Positions 33,410 through 44,036 of a stretch of 64,000 bases of DNA are shown here, one piece after another; the stretch's first letter is position 1; every line of letters begins with the position of its first letter. This DNA comes from Caballeronia calidae (GTDB taxonomy: Bacteria; Pseudomonadota; Gammaproteobacteria; Burkholderiales; Burkholderiaceae). The stretch lies in assembly GCF_900044055.2 (NCBI RefSeq), contig NZ_FCOX02000036.1, positions 1 through 64,000 of the forward strand, in the 5' to 3' direction. The notes under the pieces were generated by a model, which did not search any database, was not told the origin of the DNA, and saw nothing but the letters and a program-made list of their open reading frames with translations. A program made the translations under genes and the position numbers.

Positions 33410-34198
33410 ATGCAGTTGACGATCAATCGCATCGACACACGTTACGTTCTCGACAACGAAGGCGGCGGACCCTGGCTCGTCTTCATTCATCAACTGGCGG
33501 GTGATCTGTCGGTCTGGGACCAGATGGCCGGCTATTTCCGCCACGATTTCACCGTGCTGCGCTACGACCTGCGCGGGCACGGCGACACCACCGCATCGCC
33601 GGACAGCTTCACCATCGACGATCTCGCCGATGATCTCGCGCAGTTGCTCGACCAGCTCGGCGCGCCGTCCGCGCATGTGGTCGGGCTGTCGATCGGCGGC
33701 ATGGTCGCGCAGAAGTTCGCGATCAACCATGCGGACAAGGTGGAATCGCTGACCGTCGTCGGCGCACCGGCGTTCATCCCCGAGGATGCGCGCCCGACCT
33801 TCGCGCAACGGGCAGCGTCCGTGCGCGAAAACGGGACTGCGAGTATCGTGGAATCAACGCTCGAACGCTGGCTCACGCCTGACTTTCGCAAGGCGCATCC
33901 CGAAGTGGTCGAGCCGATCGGGGAAACGATCGCGCGCACACCCGCCGAGGGGTTTGCACGCGCGGCGGAAGCGGTCAGCCGTTTCGATGCGCGGGACAAA
34001 CTCGCTTCCGTGAACAAACGCACACTCGTGGTAGCGGGCGAGCACGACGTTGGCACACCGCATGCTGCTTCAAAGGTGATCGCGGACACGGTTCCGGGCG
34101 CGAGATTCGAACTACTCAACGCGGCGCACCTGTCACCGGTCGAGGAATCGCAGCGCTTCAGCGCGTTACTTGGGGCCTTCTTACGCGATTCCACATGA
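33410..34198 (+). CDS. Alpha/beta hydrolase, 3-oxoadipate enol-lactonase-like
   Basis: A 262-residue hydrolase with oxyanion segment FIHQLAGDLSVWD, RYDLRGHGDT, nucleophile GLSIGG (Ser94), acid AGEHDVGTP and base NAAHLSP. The overall pattern is near PcaD enol-lactonases, although HQLAGD replaces the common HSLGTD. No other beta-ketoadipate genes are in the window, so this may be a general esterase or lactonase. The ATG at 33410 has GGAG at good spacing; the longer upstream frame runs over the DUF3108 gene. Confidence 0.82.
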   Translation: MQLTINRIDTRYVLDNEGGGPWLVFIHQLAGDLSVWDQMAGYFRHDFTVLRYDLRGHGDTTASPDSFTIDDLADDLAQLLDQLGAPSAHVVGLSIGGMVAQKFAINHADKVESLTVVGAPAFIPEDARPTFAQRAASVRENGTASIVESTLERWLTPDFRKAHPEVVEPIGETIARTPAEGFARAAEAVSRFDARDKLASVNKRTLVVAGEHDVGTPHAASKVIADTVPGARFELLNAAHLSPVEESQRFSALLGAFLRDST

Positions 34199-34335
34199 TT
34201 CGTCCTGTTTGTTGCTGAAAAAGAAAGCCTCGATACAACCGGCATCACTTCGAGGCCACCCCTTGAATTCCAACCCAATCGCTCCAATTACGATTCAGGA
34301 TTGCCAGGAGCAAACAAGGAATAAGGAGTGTCGCC

Positions 34336-34593
34336 ATGCAAATGATCTACAACAGCCCCAACTATTGCGTTGTCGAGTTTCCGCCGCAAGACAACCATCT
34401 CGCCATGAAGGCGGGCGGCTACGAGATCGTCGACAAGAACACGCAACGGGAAATCTTCATCGACGGCGCACTGGCCGCGAAGTTTCGCGAGCACGTGCAG
34501 CAGCTGATCGCGGAAGAGCCTTCGCTCGAGGATGTCGATGAGTTCCTCGGCCAGTTCGATATCTTGATGAACCAGCCAGTCGTGCTTCACTGA
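34336..34593 (+). CDS. DUF3567 family small protein
   Basis: An 85-residue acidic protein, MQMIYNSPNYCVVEFPP..., with KAGGYEIVDKNTQREIFIDG. It matches the DUF3567 family, which appears restricted to Burkholderiales-type bacteria. AAGGAG lies eight bases before the ATG, implying good expression. The function is unknown. A rho-independent terminator follows, so it is probably monocistronic. Confidence 0.82.
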   Translation: MQMIYNSPNYCVVEFPPQDNHLAMKAGGYEIVDKNTQREIFIDGALAAKFREHVQQLIAEEPSLEDVDEFLGQFDILMNQPVVLH

Positions 34594-34674
34594 TGCACCC
34601 GTTGCGCTGACGGCCTGCCGCCAGCGCCCGCCGCCGCACGGACCTGCGGCCCAGGCGACACTCGCCACTTTCAA

Positions 34675-34709
34675 AAGACCCCGCCCGGCAACCGGCGGGG
34701 TTCTTTTTT
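34675..34709 (+). terminator. Rho-independent terminator of the DUF3567 gene
   Basis: Stem ACCCCGCC / GGCGGGGT with an 8-base loop, flanked by AAAAG on one side and TTCTTTTTT on the other. Confidence 0.85.
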
Positions 34710-34770
34710 GCGCGGAATCACGCCCTTCTTCACGTCTCTTCAGCCGGAAGCGACCGCTTCGCGCTGCGGC

Positions 34771-34776
34771 TACAAT
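34771..34776 (+). promoter_or_regulatory. Candidate -10 (GCTACAAT) for metH
   Basis: TACAAT preceded by GC, 38 bases before the metH ATG. The -35 is weak. I saw no cobalamin or SAM riboswitch fold in the leader. Confidence 0.4.
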
Positions 34777-34814
34777 GTCAGGCTATTTCACATTTGGTGC
34801 AGGCCTTGTCCGTC

Positions 34815-35876
34815 ATGACCCCGAACGCCATTCCAAAAGCTTCCGCGCGTGCGTACACACGCGGCGCCGCGCTGCCCGCGCTCCTGAAAAAGCGCATCCT
34901 GATCCTCGATGGCGCGATGGGCACGATGATCCAGCGCTACAAGCTCGACGAAGCCGCGTATCGCGGTGAGCGCTTCAAGGACTATGGCCGCGACATCAAG
35001 GGCAACAACGAACTGCTGTCGATCACGCAGCCGCAGGTCATCCGCGAGATTCACGAGCAATATCTGGCGGCGGGCGCGGACATCGTCGAGACGAACACGT
35101 TCGGCGCCACGCGCGTCGCGCAAGCCGACTACGGCATGGAAGACCTCGCGGCCGAGATGAACATCGAGTCGGCGAAGCTCGCGCGCGAAGCCTGCGACAA
35201 ATACTCGACAACGGACAAGCCGCGCTTCGTCGCGGGCGCGATCGGGCCGACGCCGAAGACCGCGAGCATTTCGCCGGACGTGAACGATCCGGGCGCGCGC
35301 AACGTGACCTTCGACGAACTGCGCGACGCGTACTACGAGCAGGCGAAGGCGCTGCTCGACGCCGGCTGCGATCTGTTTCTCGTCGAAACGATCTTCGACA
35401 CGTTGAACGCAAAAGCGGCGCTCTTCGCGCTCGATCAACTGTTCGACGATACCGGCGAACTCGTGCCGATCATGATCTCGGGCACCGTCACCGATGCATC
35501 GGGCCGCATTCTGTCGGGACAAACGGTCGAGGCGTTCTGGAACTCGCTGCGTCACGCGAAGCCGCTGACTTTCGGCCTGAACTGCGCGCTCGGCGCGGCG
35601 CTGATGCGCCCGTACATCGCCGAGCTGGCGAAGCTGTGCGATACCTACGTGTCCTGCTATCCGAACGCGGGCCTGCCGAATCCGATGAGCGATACCGGCT
35701 TCGACGAGACGCCGGATGTAACGTCTGGATTGCTGAAGGAATTCGCGACGGCGGGCCTCGTGAACGTCGCGGGCGGATGCTGCGGCACGACGCCGGAGCA
35801 CATCGCGGAAATCGCGAAGGCGCTCGCCGAAGTTAAGCCGCGCGCGTTCCCGTCGCAGTATCGCGACGCAGCCTGA
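34815..35876 (+). CDS. metH: Methionine synthase, homocysteine-binding subunit (split MetH, N-terminal module)
   Basis: A 353-residue homocysteine methyltransferase domain with ILDGAMGTMIQ. Zinc ligands are Cys257 in FGLNCALG and the Cys322-Cys323 pair in GGCCGTTPEHI. It binds zinc-activated homocysteine. In most bacteria this is the first module of a 1200-residue MetH; here it stops after a normal domain end, and the remaining modules begin 21 bases later as a separate gene. The frame opens at a TTG at 34794, but the ATG at 34815 is preferred. Confidence 0.93.
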   Translation: MTPNAIPKASARAYTRGAALPALLKKRILILDGAMGTMIQRYKLDEAAYRGERFKDYGRDIKGNNELLSITQPQVIREIHEQYLAAGADIVETNTFGATRVAQADYGMEDLAAEMNIESAKLAREACDKYSTTDKPRFVAGAIGPTPKTASISPDVNDPGARNVTFDELRDAYYEQAKALLDAGCDLFLVETIFDTLNAKAALFALDQLFDDTGELVPIMISGTVTDASGRILSGQTVEAFWNSLRHAKPLTFGLNCALGAALMRPYIAELAKLCDTYVSCYPNAGLPNPMSDTGFDETPDVTSGLLKEFATAGLVNVAGGCCGTTPEHIAEIAKALAEVKPRAFPSQYRDAA

Positions 35877-35897
35877 CATCAGAAAGAGATAACAGAC

Positions 35898-38615
<2,718 letters not shown>

Positions 38616-38761
38616 AGGCTCGAAGCAACGACATATCGCGCGCGCTATAGCGGGAATGCGCTGGAAACCGGCGGAAAGTTTTTGGTTTCCGTAGACTTGT
38701 CAGCGCGATCAGCCGTCAACGCGACGGGCATCGCGCTCTTTTCGTCAACGGAGAAAGTCGC

Positions 38762-38968
38762 ATGAAGAAGATGACGTCCGCCGTAACCGTAGCAATCACC
38801 GCGGCTTTGCTCGCAGCTTCGAGTTCCGCTGCGTTCGCGCAGGCGAGCAGCACTCAGGCGTCCTCGTATTCGCCGCCGCAGTCGGAGCACAAGAAGAAAC
38901 CGAAGAAGCCGAAGAAGCCGCACACGCCCGCGCAACCGGCAGAACCGGAAGGCGGCCAGTCCAAGTAA
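38762..38968 (+). CDS. Small secreted Lys/Pro-rich protein
   Basis: A 68-residue protein with a signal peptide (MKKMTSAVTVAITAALLAASSSAAFAQ, given here as positions 1-27) and a mature peptide of about 41 residues dominated by Ser, Lys and Pro (EHKKKPKKPKKPHTP). GGAGAAAG precedes the ATG at good spacing, and a terminator follows. No enzymatic motif is present. A periplasmic cationic peptide that binds wall, LPS or nucleic acid is conceivable but unproven. Confidence 0.7.
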   Translation: MKKMTSAVTVAITAALLAASSSAAFAQASSTQASSYSPPQSEHKKKPKKPKKPHTPAQPAEPEGGQSK

Positions 38969-39013
38969 CGCTCGATAGCGCGACCGAAGCCGTCAGACGT
39001 TTCATCGGAAGAA

Positions 39014-39047
39014 AAAAACCCGCATCGGAAGCGATGCGGGTTTTTCT
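39014..39047. terminator. Bidirectional terminator, small secreted protein / DUF1840
   Basis: Stem AAACCCGCATCG / CGATGCGGGTTT with a GAAG loop, A-rich on the left and T-rich on the right; it serves both converging genes. Confidence 0.9.
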
Positions 39048-39073
39048 TTGTCGACGCCTTGGACGCCGGGAAA

Positions 39074-39400
39074 TCAGACGCCCCAGAGAATATCCGCGTT
39101 GTGCTTTTGCGCGAGCCGCAGCATGTCGACGAACGGAAAGGCGCGCTGCGCGAGTCCGACTGCATGCTCGTGCGGATGGTGGCCTTCCTCGCCTTCGTGA
39201 AAATGGCCCTCGTGCTCGGCGCGCTCTTTCTTGTCGGTGGCGACAGCCGTTTCGAGTTTCTGGATGGCCGCAGGGATGTCTTCGTGCGTGATGACGCCCC
39301 GTGCGGTGAGCGGCTTGCCGATGATACCGAGCAGGTACTCCGCAAGATCCTCCATCATGATGACGTCCGGCGCGGCGGGGCTTTTGAATGTGATCAGCAT
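39074..39400 (-). CDS. DUF1840 family protein
   Basis: A 108-residue protein beginning MLITFKSPAAPDVIMMEDLAEYLLGIIGK and matching DUF1840. A His/Glu-rich insertion (HEGHFHEGEEGHHPHEH, about 70-86) could bind metal. The end, LAQKHNADILWGV, is the family C-terminus. The ATG at 39400 has AAGGACC upstream. Function is unknown. It is divergent from argS. Confidence 0.82.
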   Translation of the reverse strand: MLITFKSPAAPDVIMMEDLAEYLLGIIGKPLTARGVITHEDIPAAIQKLETAVATDKKERAEHEGHFHEGEEGHHPHEHAVGLAQRAFPFVDMLRLAQKHNADILWGV

Positions 39401-39672
39401 GGCATGGTCCTTTTGCTTATGTTGGGTTATTGGCGGTTCGAACACGCAGACGAGCCGGTCTCCCTGACAACATGACGACACCCTGATTCGACATATTAGC
39501 ACCTGCTAAAATCCCAGTTTTATACGTATATAAATGGCCTCGGTCCGTTATATGTCTGCGAGGCTTCGCAGACATGGCGAGTGGCGTTTCCTTTGCCGCA
39601 AGCGCGCCACGGTCGATCCATCGCCATACCGGCATCAACGCTCCGGACTCGCTCCACTGGATCACATTCAGC

Positions 39673-41457
39673 ATGCTGCCCGCACATAAACACACTCTCG
39701 AAACGCTCCTCACCGACGCGGTCAAGCAGGTCGCGCTAGCCACTCAAGGCGCCAGCGAAGCCGCCTTCGTCACGCCCGCGATCGTCCTCGAACGGCCGAA
39801 GGTCGCGGCGCACGGCGACGTCGCATCGAATGTCGCGATGCAGCTCGCCAAGCCGCTGCGCGCGAATCCACGCCAGCTCGCGCAGCAAATCGTCGATGCG
39901 GTGCTCACTCTGCCGGCGGCGAAAGGTCTCGTCGAAAGCGCCGAAGTGGCGGGTCCCGGCTTCATCAATCTGCGTCTTGCCGCCACGGCGAAGCAAGACG
40001 TGATCCCGGCCGTGCTGGGCGAAGGCGCCGCGTTCGGCCGCTCGACGCGCGACGCGGGCAGGCACGTGCTCGTCGAATTCGTGTCGGCGAATCCCACGGG
40101 TCCGCTGCACGTGGGCCACGGCCGTCAGGCCGCGCTCGGCGATGCGCTCTCGAATCTGCTCGAAACGCAGGGCTACGACGTGCATCGCGAGTTCTACTAC
40201 AACGACGCGGGCGTGCAGATCAACAATCTCGCGACCTCCACGCAACTGCGCGCGCGCGGTCTCAAGCCGGGCGACGCGCAATGGCCCGAAGCCGCGTACA
40301 ACGGCGAGTACATCGCCGATATCGCGCATGACTACATGGCGGGCGAAACGGTCGCGGCGAAGGACGGCGAGCCCGTGAAGGGCAAGGGCGACGTCGACGA
40401 TCTCGAAGCCATCCGTCATTTCGCCGTCGCGTATCTGCGCCACGAGCAGGACATGGACCTGACCGCGTTCGGCGTCAAGTTCGACCAGTTCTATCTGGAG
40501 TCGTCGCTGTACAAGGAAGGGCGCGTCGAGAAGACGGTCGCCGAACTCGTCGATGCCGGCAAGACCTACGAGCAGGACGGCGCGCTGTGGCTGCGCACCA
40601 CCGACGACGGCGACGACAAGGACCGCGTCATGAAGAAGTCCGACGGCACGTACACGTACTTCGTGCCGGACGTCGCGTATCACGTGACGAAGTGGGAACG
40701 CGGCTTCACCAAGGTCATCAACATTCAGGGCTCGGACCATCACGGCACGATCGCGCGCGTGCGCGCGGGTCTGCAGGGACTCGGCATCGGCATTCCGAAG
40801 GGCTATCCCGACTACGTGCTGCACAAGATGGTGACCGTCATGCGCGACGGCCAGGAAGTGAAGATCTCCAAGCGCGCAGGCAGTTACGTGACGGTGCGCG
40901 ATCTGATCGAATGGTCGGGCGGCCTCACGCCGGGCCACGAGACCGCGCCCGATCAGATCGACGAAGACACCATCCGCCGCGGCCGCGACGCCGTGCGCTT
41001 CTTCCTGATCTCGCGCAAGGCCGATACCGAATTCGTGTTCGACATCGACCTCGCGCTCAAGCAGAACGACGAGAACCCGGTCTACTACGTGCAATACGCG
41101 CACGCGCGCATCTGCACGATCCTCAACGACTGGAAGGAGCGCTACGCCGGCGATCTCGCGCAAGCCGCGAAGGCCGATCTCTCGCCGTTGTCGAGCGACC
41201 GCGCGATGGCGCTGCTCAACAAGCTCGCCGAGTTCCCCGAGATGCTCGCGCACGCCGCCGAGGAACTCGCGCCGCACGCGGTCGCGTTCTATCTGCGCGA
41301 TCTCGCTGGCGAATTTCACTCGTTCTACAATGCGGAGCGCGTGCTCGTCGACGACGACAAAGAGCGCACCGCGCGCATCGCATTGCTCGCGGCGACGCGC
41401 CAGGTTCTCGAAAACGGTCTCGCGACCATCGGCGTCTCCGCTCCTCAAAAGATGTAA
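39673..41457 (+). CDS. argS: Arginyl-tRNA synthetase
   Basis: A 594-residue class I synthetase with N-terminal Add1 domain, signature HVGH (146-149) in ANPTGPLHVGHGR, the catalytic core with EFYYNDAGVQINNLA, a KMSK-region equivalent near EVKISKRAGSYVT, and the anticodon-binding DALR domain with YYVQYAHARICTI. I use the ATG at 39673, which gives the family N-terminus; earlier in-frame ATGs add an atypical leader. The SPOR-domain gene follows after 140 bases. Confidence 0.96.
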   Translation: MLPAHKHTLETLLTDAVKQVALATQGASEAAFVTPAIVLERPKVAAHGDVASNVAMQLAKPLRANPRQLAQQIVDAVLTLPAAKGLVESAEVAGPGFINLRLAATAKQDVIPAVLGEGAAFGRSTRDAGRHVLVEFVSANPTGPLHVGHGRQAALGDALSNLLETQGYDVHREFYYNDAGVQINNLATSTQLRARGLKPGDAQWPEAAYNGEYIADIAHDYMAGETVAAKDGEPVKGKGDVDDLEAIRHFAVAYLRHEQDMDLTAFGVKFDQFYLESSLYKEGRVEKTVAELVDAGKTYEQDGALWLRTTDDGDDKDRVMKKSDGTYTYFVPDVAYHVTKWERGFTKVINIQGSDHHGTIARVRAGLQGLGIGIPKGYPDYVLHKMVTVMRDGQEVKISKRAGSYVTVRDLIEWSGGLTPGHETAPDQIDEDTIRRGRDAVRFFLISRKADTEFVFDIDLALKQNDENPVYYVQYAHARICTILNDWKERYAGDLAQAAKADLSPLSSDRAMALLNKLAEFPEMLAHAAEELAPHAVAFYLRDLAGEFHSFYNAERVLVDDDKERTARIALLAATRQVLENGLATIGVSAPQKM

Positions 41458-41550
41458 TCGTCCGCGGTCCTTCGCCGCACGCGCTCCGAAATCGGAAGAT
41501 TCCGGCGCGTGCGGACGGGAGCGTGGCGCAGGTGTGTCTTGACCCACGGC

Positions 41551-41556
41551 TATAAT
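41551..41556 (+). promoter_or_regulatory. Candidate -10 (GCTATAAT) for the SPOR-domain gene
   Basis: Perfect TATAAT preceded by GC, 41 bases before the start. A TTGACC lies only 6 bases upstream and is too close to be its -35. Confidence 0.45.
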
Positions 41557-41597
41557 CGTCGCCCAACCAGAAGACTTTCTCGCAGGTGATTCATACG

Positions 41598-42359
41598 ATG
41601 GCAAAACCACGCCGCACATCGAAGCAGTCGAAGCAAACCGGGGGAACCTTTCTCGGCATCGTGCTGGGGCTGATCGTCGGCCTCGCGATCGCCGTGATCG
41701 TCGCGCTTTACATCACGCGCGCGCCCACGCCGTTCGTGGCGAAGGTCGCGCCGCCGCCGTCCGAAGCCAACTCCGCACCGTCCGCCGCGCAACCCTACGA
41801 TCCGAATCGTCCGCTGCAAGGCAAGACGCCGGGCCAGCCGGTGCCGCAAGCCGCGCAGCCCACGCCGCCGAACACCGCGCCCGGTCAGAGCACCAATCAG
41901 TCGCAGTCGTCGGGCATGCTCGACGAGCCGCAGATCGTCGAAGTGCCGCCCTCGGGCGCGACCGCTTCCGCCCCGAAGACCGCCAGCCCGGCCATCGCGA
42001 AGAAGCCCGAGACCGCGCCCGCCGCACCGGGTGCGACGAGCAACGCCAACGCCACGCCGCCGAAGGGCGGCTCGGCGCCCGCGACCGCCAAGACCACGCC
42101 GCCCGCGCCGGGCGAGCCCAATACCGGCTACTTCCTGCAAGTGGGCGCGTACAAGACGCAGGCGGATGCCGAACAGCAGCGCGCGCGCCTCGGCTTCCAG
42201 GGCTTCGAGTCGAAGGTCACGCAGCGCGATGCGGGCGGCGTGACGTACTATCGCGTGCGCATCGGTCCGTTCGCGAAGTTCGAGGAGATGAACACCGCGC
42301 GTCAGCGTCTGTCCGACGCCGGCGTCGATACGGCCGTGATCCGCTTCTCGAAGCAATAA
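41598..42359 (+). CDS. SPOR-domain protein, FtsN-like
   Basis: A 253-residue bitopic membrane protein. A basic N-terminus is followed by one helix at about 18-40 (FLGIVLGLIVGLAIAVIVALYI). A long Pro/Ala-rich periplasmic linker leads to a C-terminal SPOR domain at about 178-250 (GYFLQVGAYKTQADAEQQRARL...YYRVRIGPF). SPOR domains bind denuded glycan strands at the septum. The layout and the position after argS and before dsbA match the FtsN-like cell-division protein of beta-proteobacteria. The ATG at 41598 is preferred to the GTG at 41586. Confidence 0.88.
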   Translation: MAKPRRTSKQSKQTGGTFLGIVLGLIVGLAIAVIVALYITRAPTPFVAKVAPPPSEANSAPSAAQPYDPNRPLQGKTPGQPVPQAAQPTPPNTAPGQSTNQSQSSGMLDEPQIVEVPPSGATASAPKTASPAIAKKPETAPAAPGATSNANATPPKGGSAPATAKTTPPAPGEPNTGYFLQVGAYKTQADAEQQRARLGFQGFESKVTQRDAGGVTYYRVRIGPFAKFEEMNTARQRLSDAGVDTAVIRFSKQ

Positions 42360-42511
42360 GGCAGCAATCGAAGTCGACGCGCCCGCGCTGCCGCGAGACG
42401 GCGGCGCAGGCGCGGACGCTCAGGCATTTAAGCGTGGCTTAAGCGTCGTATGTCCCACTAACGGGCCTGCTTGTGTCGTTCTTGCGTACCCATTGCGTAC
42501 TCTCTCCAATC

Positions 42512-43159
42512 ATGAAAAAACTGTTTAGCGCGTTGGCTCTTTCCGCTGGCATCGCAGCCGCTTCGTTGAGCGTCGCCGGATCGGCGACGGCCGCGCCCAC
42601 CGCGGGCAAGGACTACACGGTGCTGCAGGCCGCGCAGCCGGTCGCCGCGCCCGCTGGCAAGGTCGAAGTCATCGAGTTCTTCTGGTATGGCTGCCCGCAC
42701 TGCAACGAGTTCGAGCCGTACCTCGAGGCATGGGCGAAGAAGCAAGGACCGGACGTCGTGTTCAAGCGCGTGCCGGTGGCGTTCCGCGACGACTTCATCC
42801 CGCACTCGAAGATGTACCACGCGCTCGACGCGCTCGGCGTCGCCGAGAAGGTCACGCCCGCCGTGTTCAACGAAATCCACGTGAAGAAGAACTATCTGCT
42901 GACGCCGCAGGCGCAGGCGGACTTCCTCAAGACGCAGGGCGTCGATCCGAAGAAGTACATGGACGCCTATAACTCGTTCTCGACGCAAAGCGCGGTGCAG
43001 CGCGACACCAAGCTCCTGCAGGACTACAAGATCGACGGCGTGCCGACTGTCATCGTGCAGGGCAAGTACGAAACCGGCCCGGCGATGACCAACAGCCTGC
43101 CAGGCACGACGCAGGTGATGGACTTCCTCGTCCAGCAAGTCCGCGACAAGAAGCTTTAA
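42512..43159 (+). CDS. dsbA: Thiol:disulfide interchange protein DsbA
   Basis: A 215-residue periplasmic oxidase with signal peptide (to about residue 28, ending GSATAAP), thioredoxin-fold active site FFWYGCPHCNEFEP (Cys61, Cys64) and cis-Pro GVPTVIV. It introduces disulfides into secreted proteins and is re-oxidised by DsbB. The start at 42512 gives a clean signal peptide; a GTG/ATG further upstream at 42473 does not. The SDR gene follows after 16 bases. Confidence 0.94.
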   Translation: MKKLFSALALSAGIAAASLSVAGSATAAPTAGKDYTVLQAAQPVAAPAGKVEVIEFFWYGCPHCNEFEPYLEAWAKKQGPDVVFKRVPVAFRDDFIPHSKMYHALDALGVAEKVTPAVFNEIHVKKNYLLTPQAQADFLKTQGVDPKKYMDAYNSFSTQSAVQRDTKLLQDYKIDGVPTVIVQGKYETGPAMTNSLPGTTQVMDFLVQQVRDKKL

Positions 43160-43175
43160 AGCCTCTCGCGCCGGC

Positions 43176-43949
43176 ATGAACGCAGTTCCCCTGAAGGTCT
43201 TCATCACCGGCGCATCGAGCGGCATCGGCCTCGCACTCGCCGAGGAATACGCGAAGCGCGGGGCCGTGCTCGGTCTCGTCGCCCGCCGTGTCGATTCCCT
43301 CGAGGCCTTCGCGGCCCGCCATCCTCAAAGCTCCGTTTCGATCTACCCCGCCGACGTGCGCGACGCCGACGCGCTCGCCGATGCCGCGCGCCGCTTCATC
43401 GCGGAGCACGGCGCGGCGGATATCGTCATCGCCAATGCGGGTATCAGCCGCGGCGCGCTGACGGGCCACGGCGATCTCGACACCTTCCGCGCCGTGATGG
43501 ACACCAACTACTTCGGCATGGTCGCGACCTTCGAGCCGTTCGTCACGTCGATGACGTCCGCGCGGCGCGGCACGCTCGTCGGCATCGCGAGCGTCGCGGG
43601 CGTGCGCGGGCTGCCGGGCGGCGGCGCGTACAGCGCGTCGAAATCGGCGGTGGCGAAGTATCTGGAAGCGTTGCGCGTCGAGATGCGGCCGCTCGGCGTG
43701 GCCGTCGTCACGATCGCGCCGGGCTATGTGCGCTCGGAGATGACCGCGCACAATCCCTATCGGATGCCGTTCCTCATGGACGCCGACCGCTTCGCCGCAA
43801 AAACCGCCGACGCCATCGAACGCAAGGTGCGCTACGCGACCTTTCCGTGGCAGATGCGCATCGCGGGCATGGTGTTGCACGCGCTGCCGCGCTGGCTCTA
43901 CGACGCGATCTTCGAACGCGCGCCGCGCAAGCCGCGCGCGAGCGAATGA
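43176..43949 (+). CDS. Short-chain dehydrogenase/reductase
   Basis: A 257-residue classical SDR with cofactor motif TGASSGIG (11-18), NAG in VIANAGIS and the active-site YSASK near 152. The absence of an acidic residue after strand 2 (VARRVDSL) suggests NADP(H). The substrate is unknown. It is 16 bases downstream of dsbA and likely shares its transcript, although a functional link is not evident. A terminator follows directly. Confidence 0.9.
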   Translation: MNAVPLKVFITGASSGIGLALAEEYAKRGAVLGLVARRVDSLEAFAARHPQSSVSIYPADVRDADALADAARRFIAEHGAADIVIANAGISRGALTGHGDLDTFRAVMDTNYFGMVATFEPFVTSMTSARRGTLVGIASVAGVRGLPGGGAYSASKSAVAKYLEALRVEMRPLGVAVVTIAPGYVRSEMTAHNPYRMPFLMDADRFAAKTADAIERKVRYATFPWQMRIAGMVLHALPRWLYDAIFERAPRKPRASE

Positions 43950-43951
43950 CG

Positions 43952-43990
43952 TAAAAAAACCGGCTGCGCAAAAACGCAGCCGGTTTTTTA
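43952..43990. terminator. Bidirectional terminator, SDR / DUF3443
   Basis: 12-bp stem AAACCGGCTGCG / CGCAGCCGGTTT, A-rich loop, flanked by A run and T run; it serves the converging SDR and DUF3443 genes. Confidence 0.9.
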
Positions 43991-44036
43991 TCTGCCGACC
44001 GTAGTCCGACCGGGGCGCACCCCGGTCAGGCGAAGA

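Noticed and set aside
34594..34814. Possible cobalamin or SAM riboswitch before metH
   Set aside because: No B12-box-like or SAM-box-like conserved segments; the only stable hairpin is the DUF3567 terminator.
41539..41556. TTGACC next to TATAAT as a full promoter
   Set aside because: Only 6 bases separate them; a working pair needs about 17.
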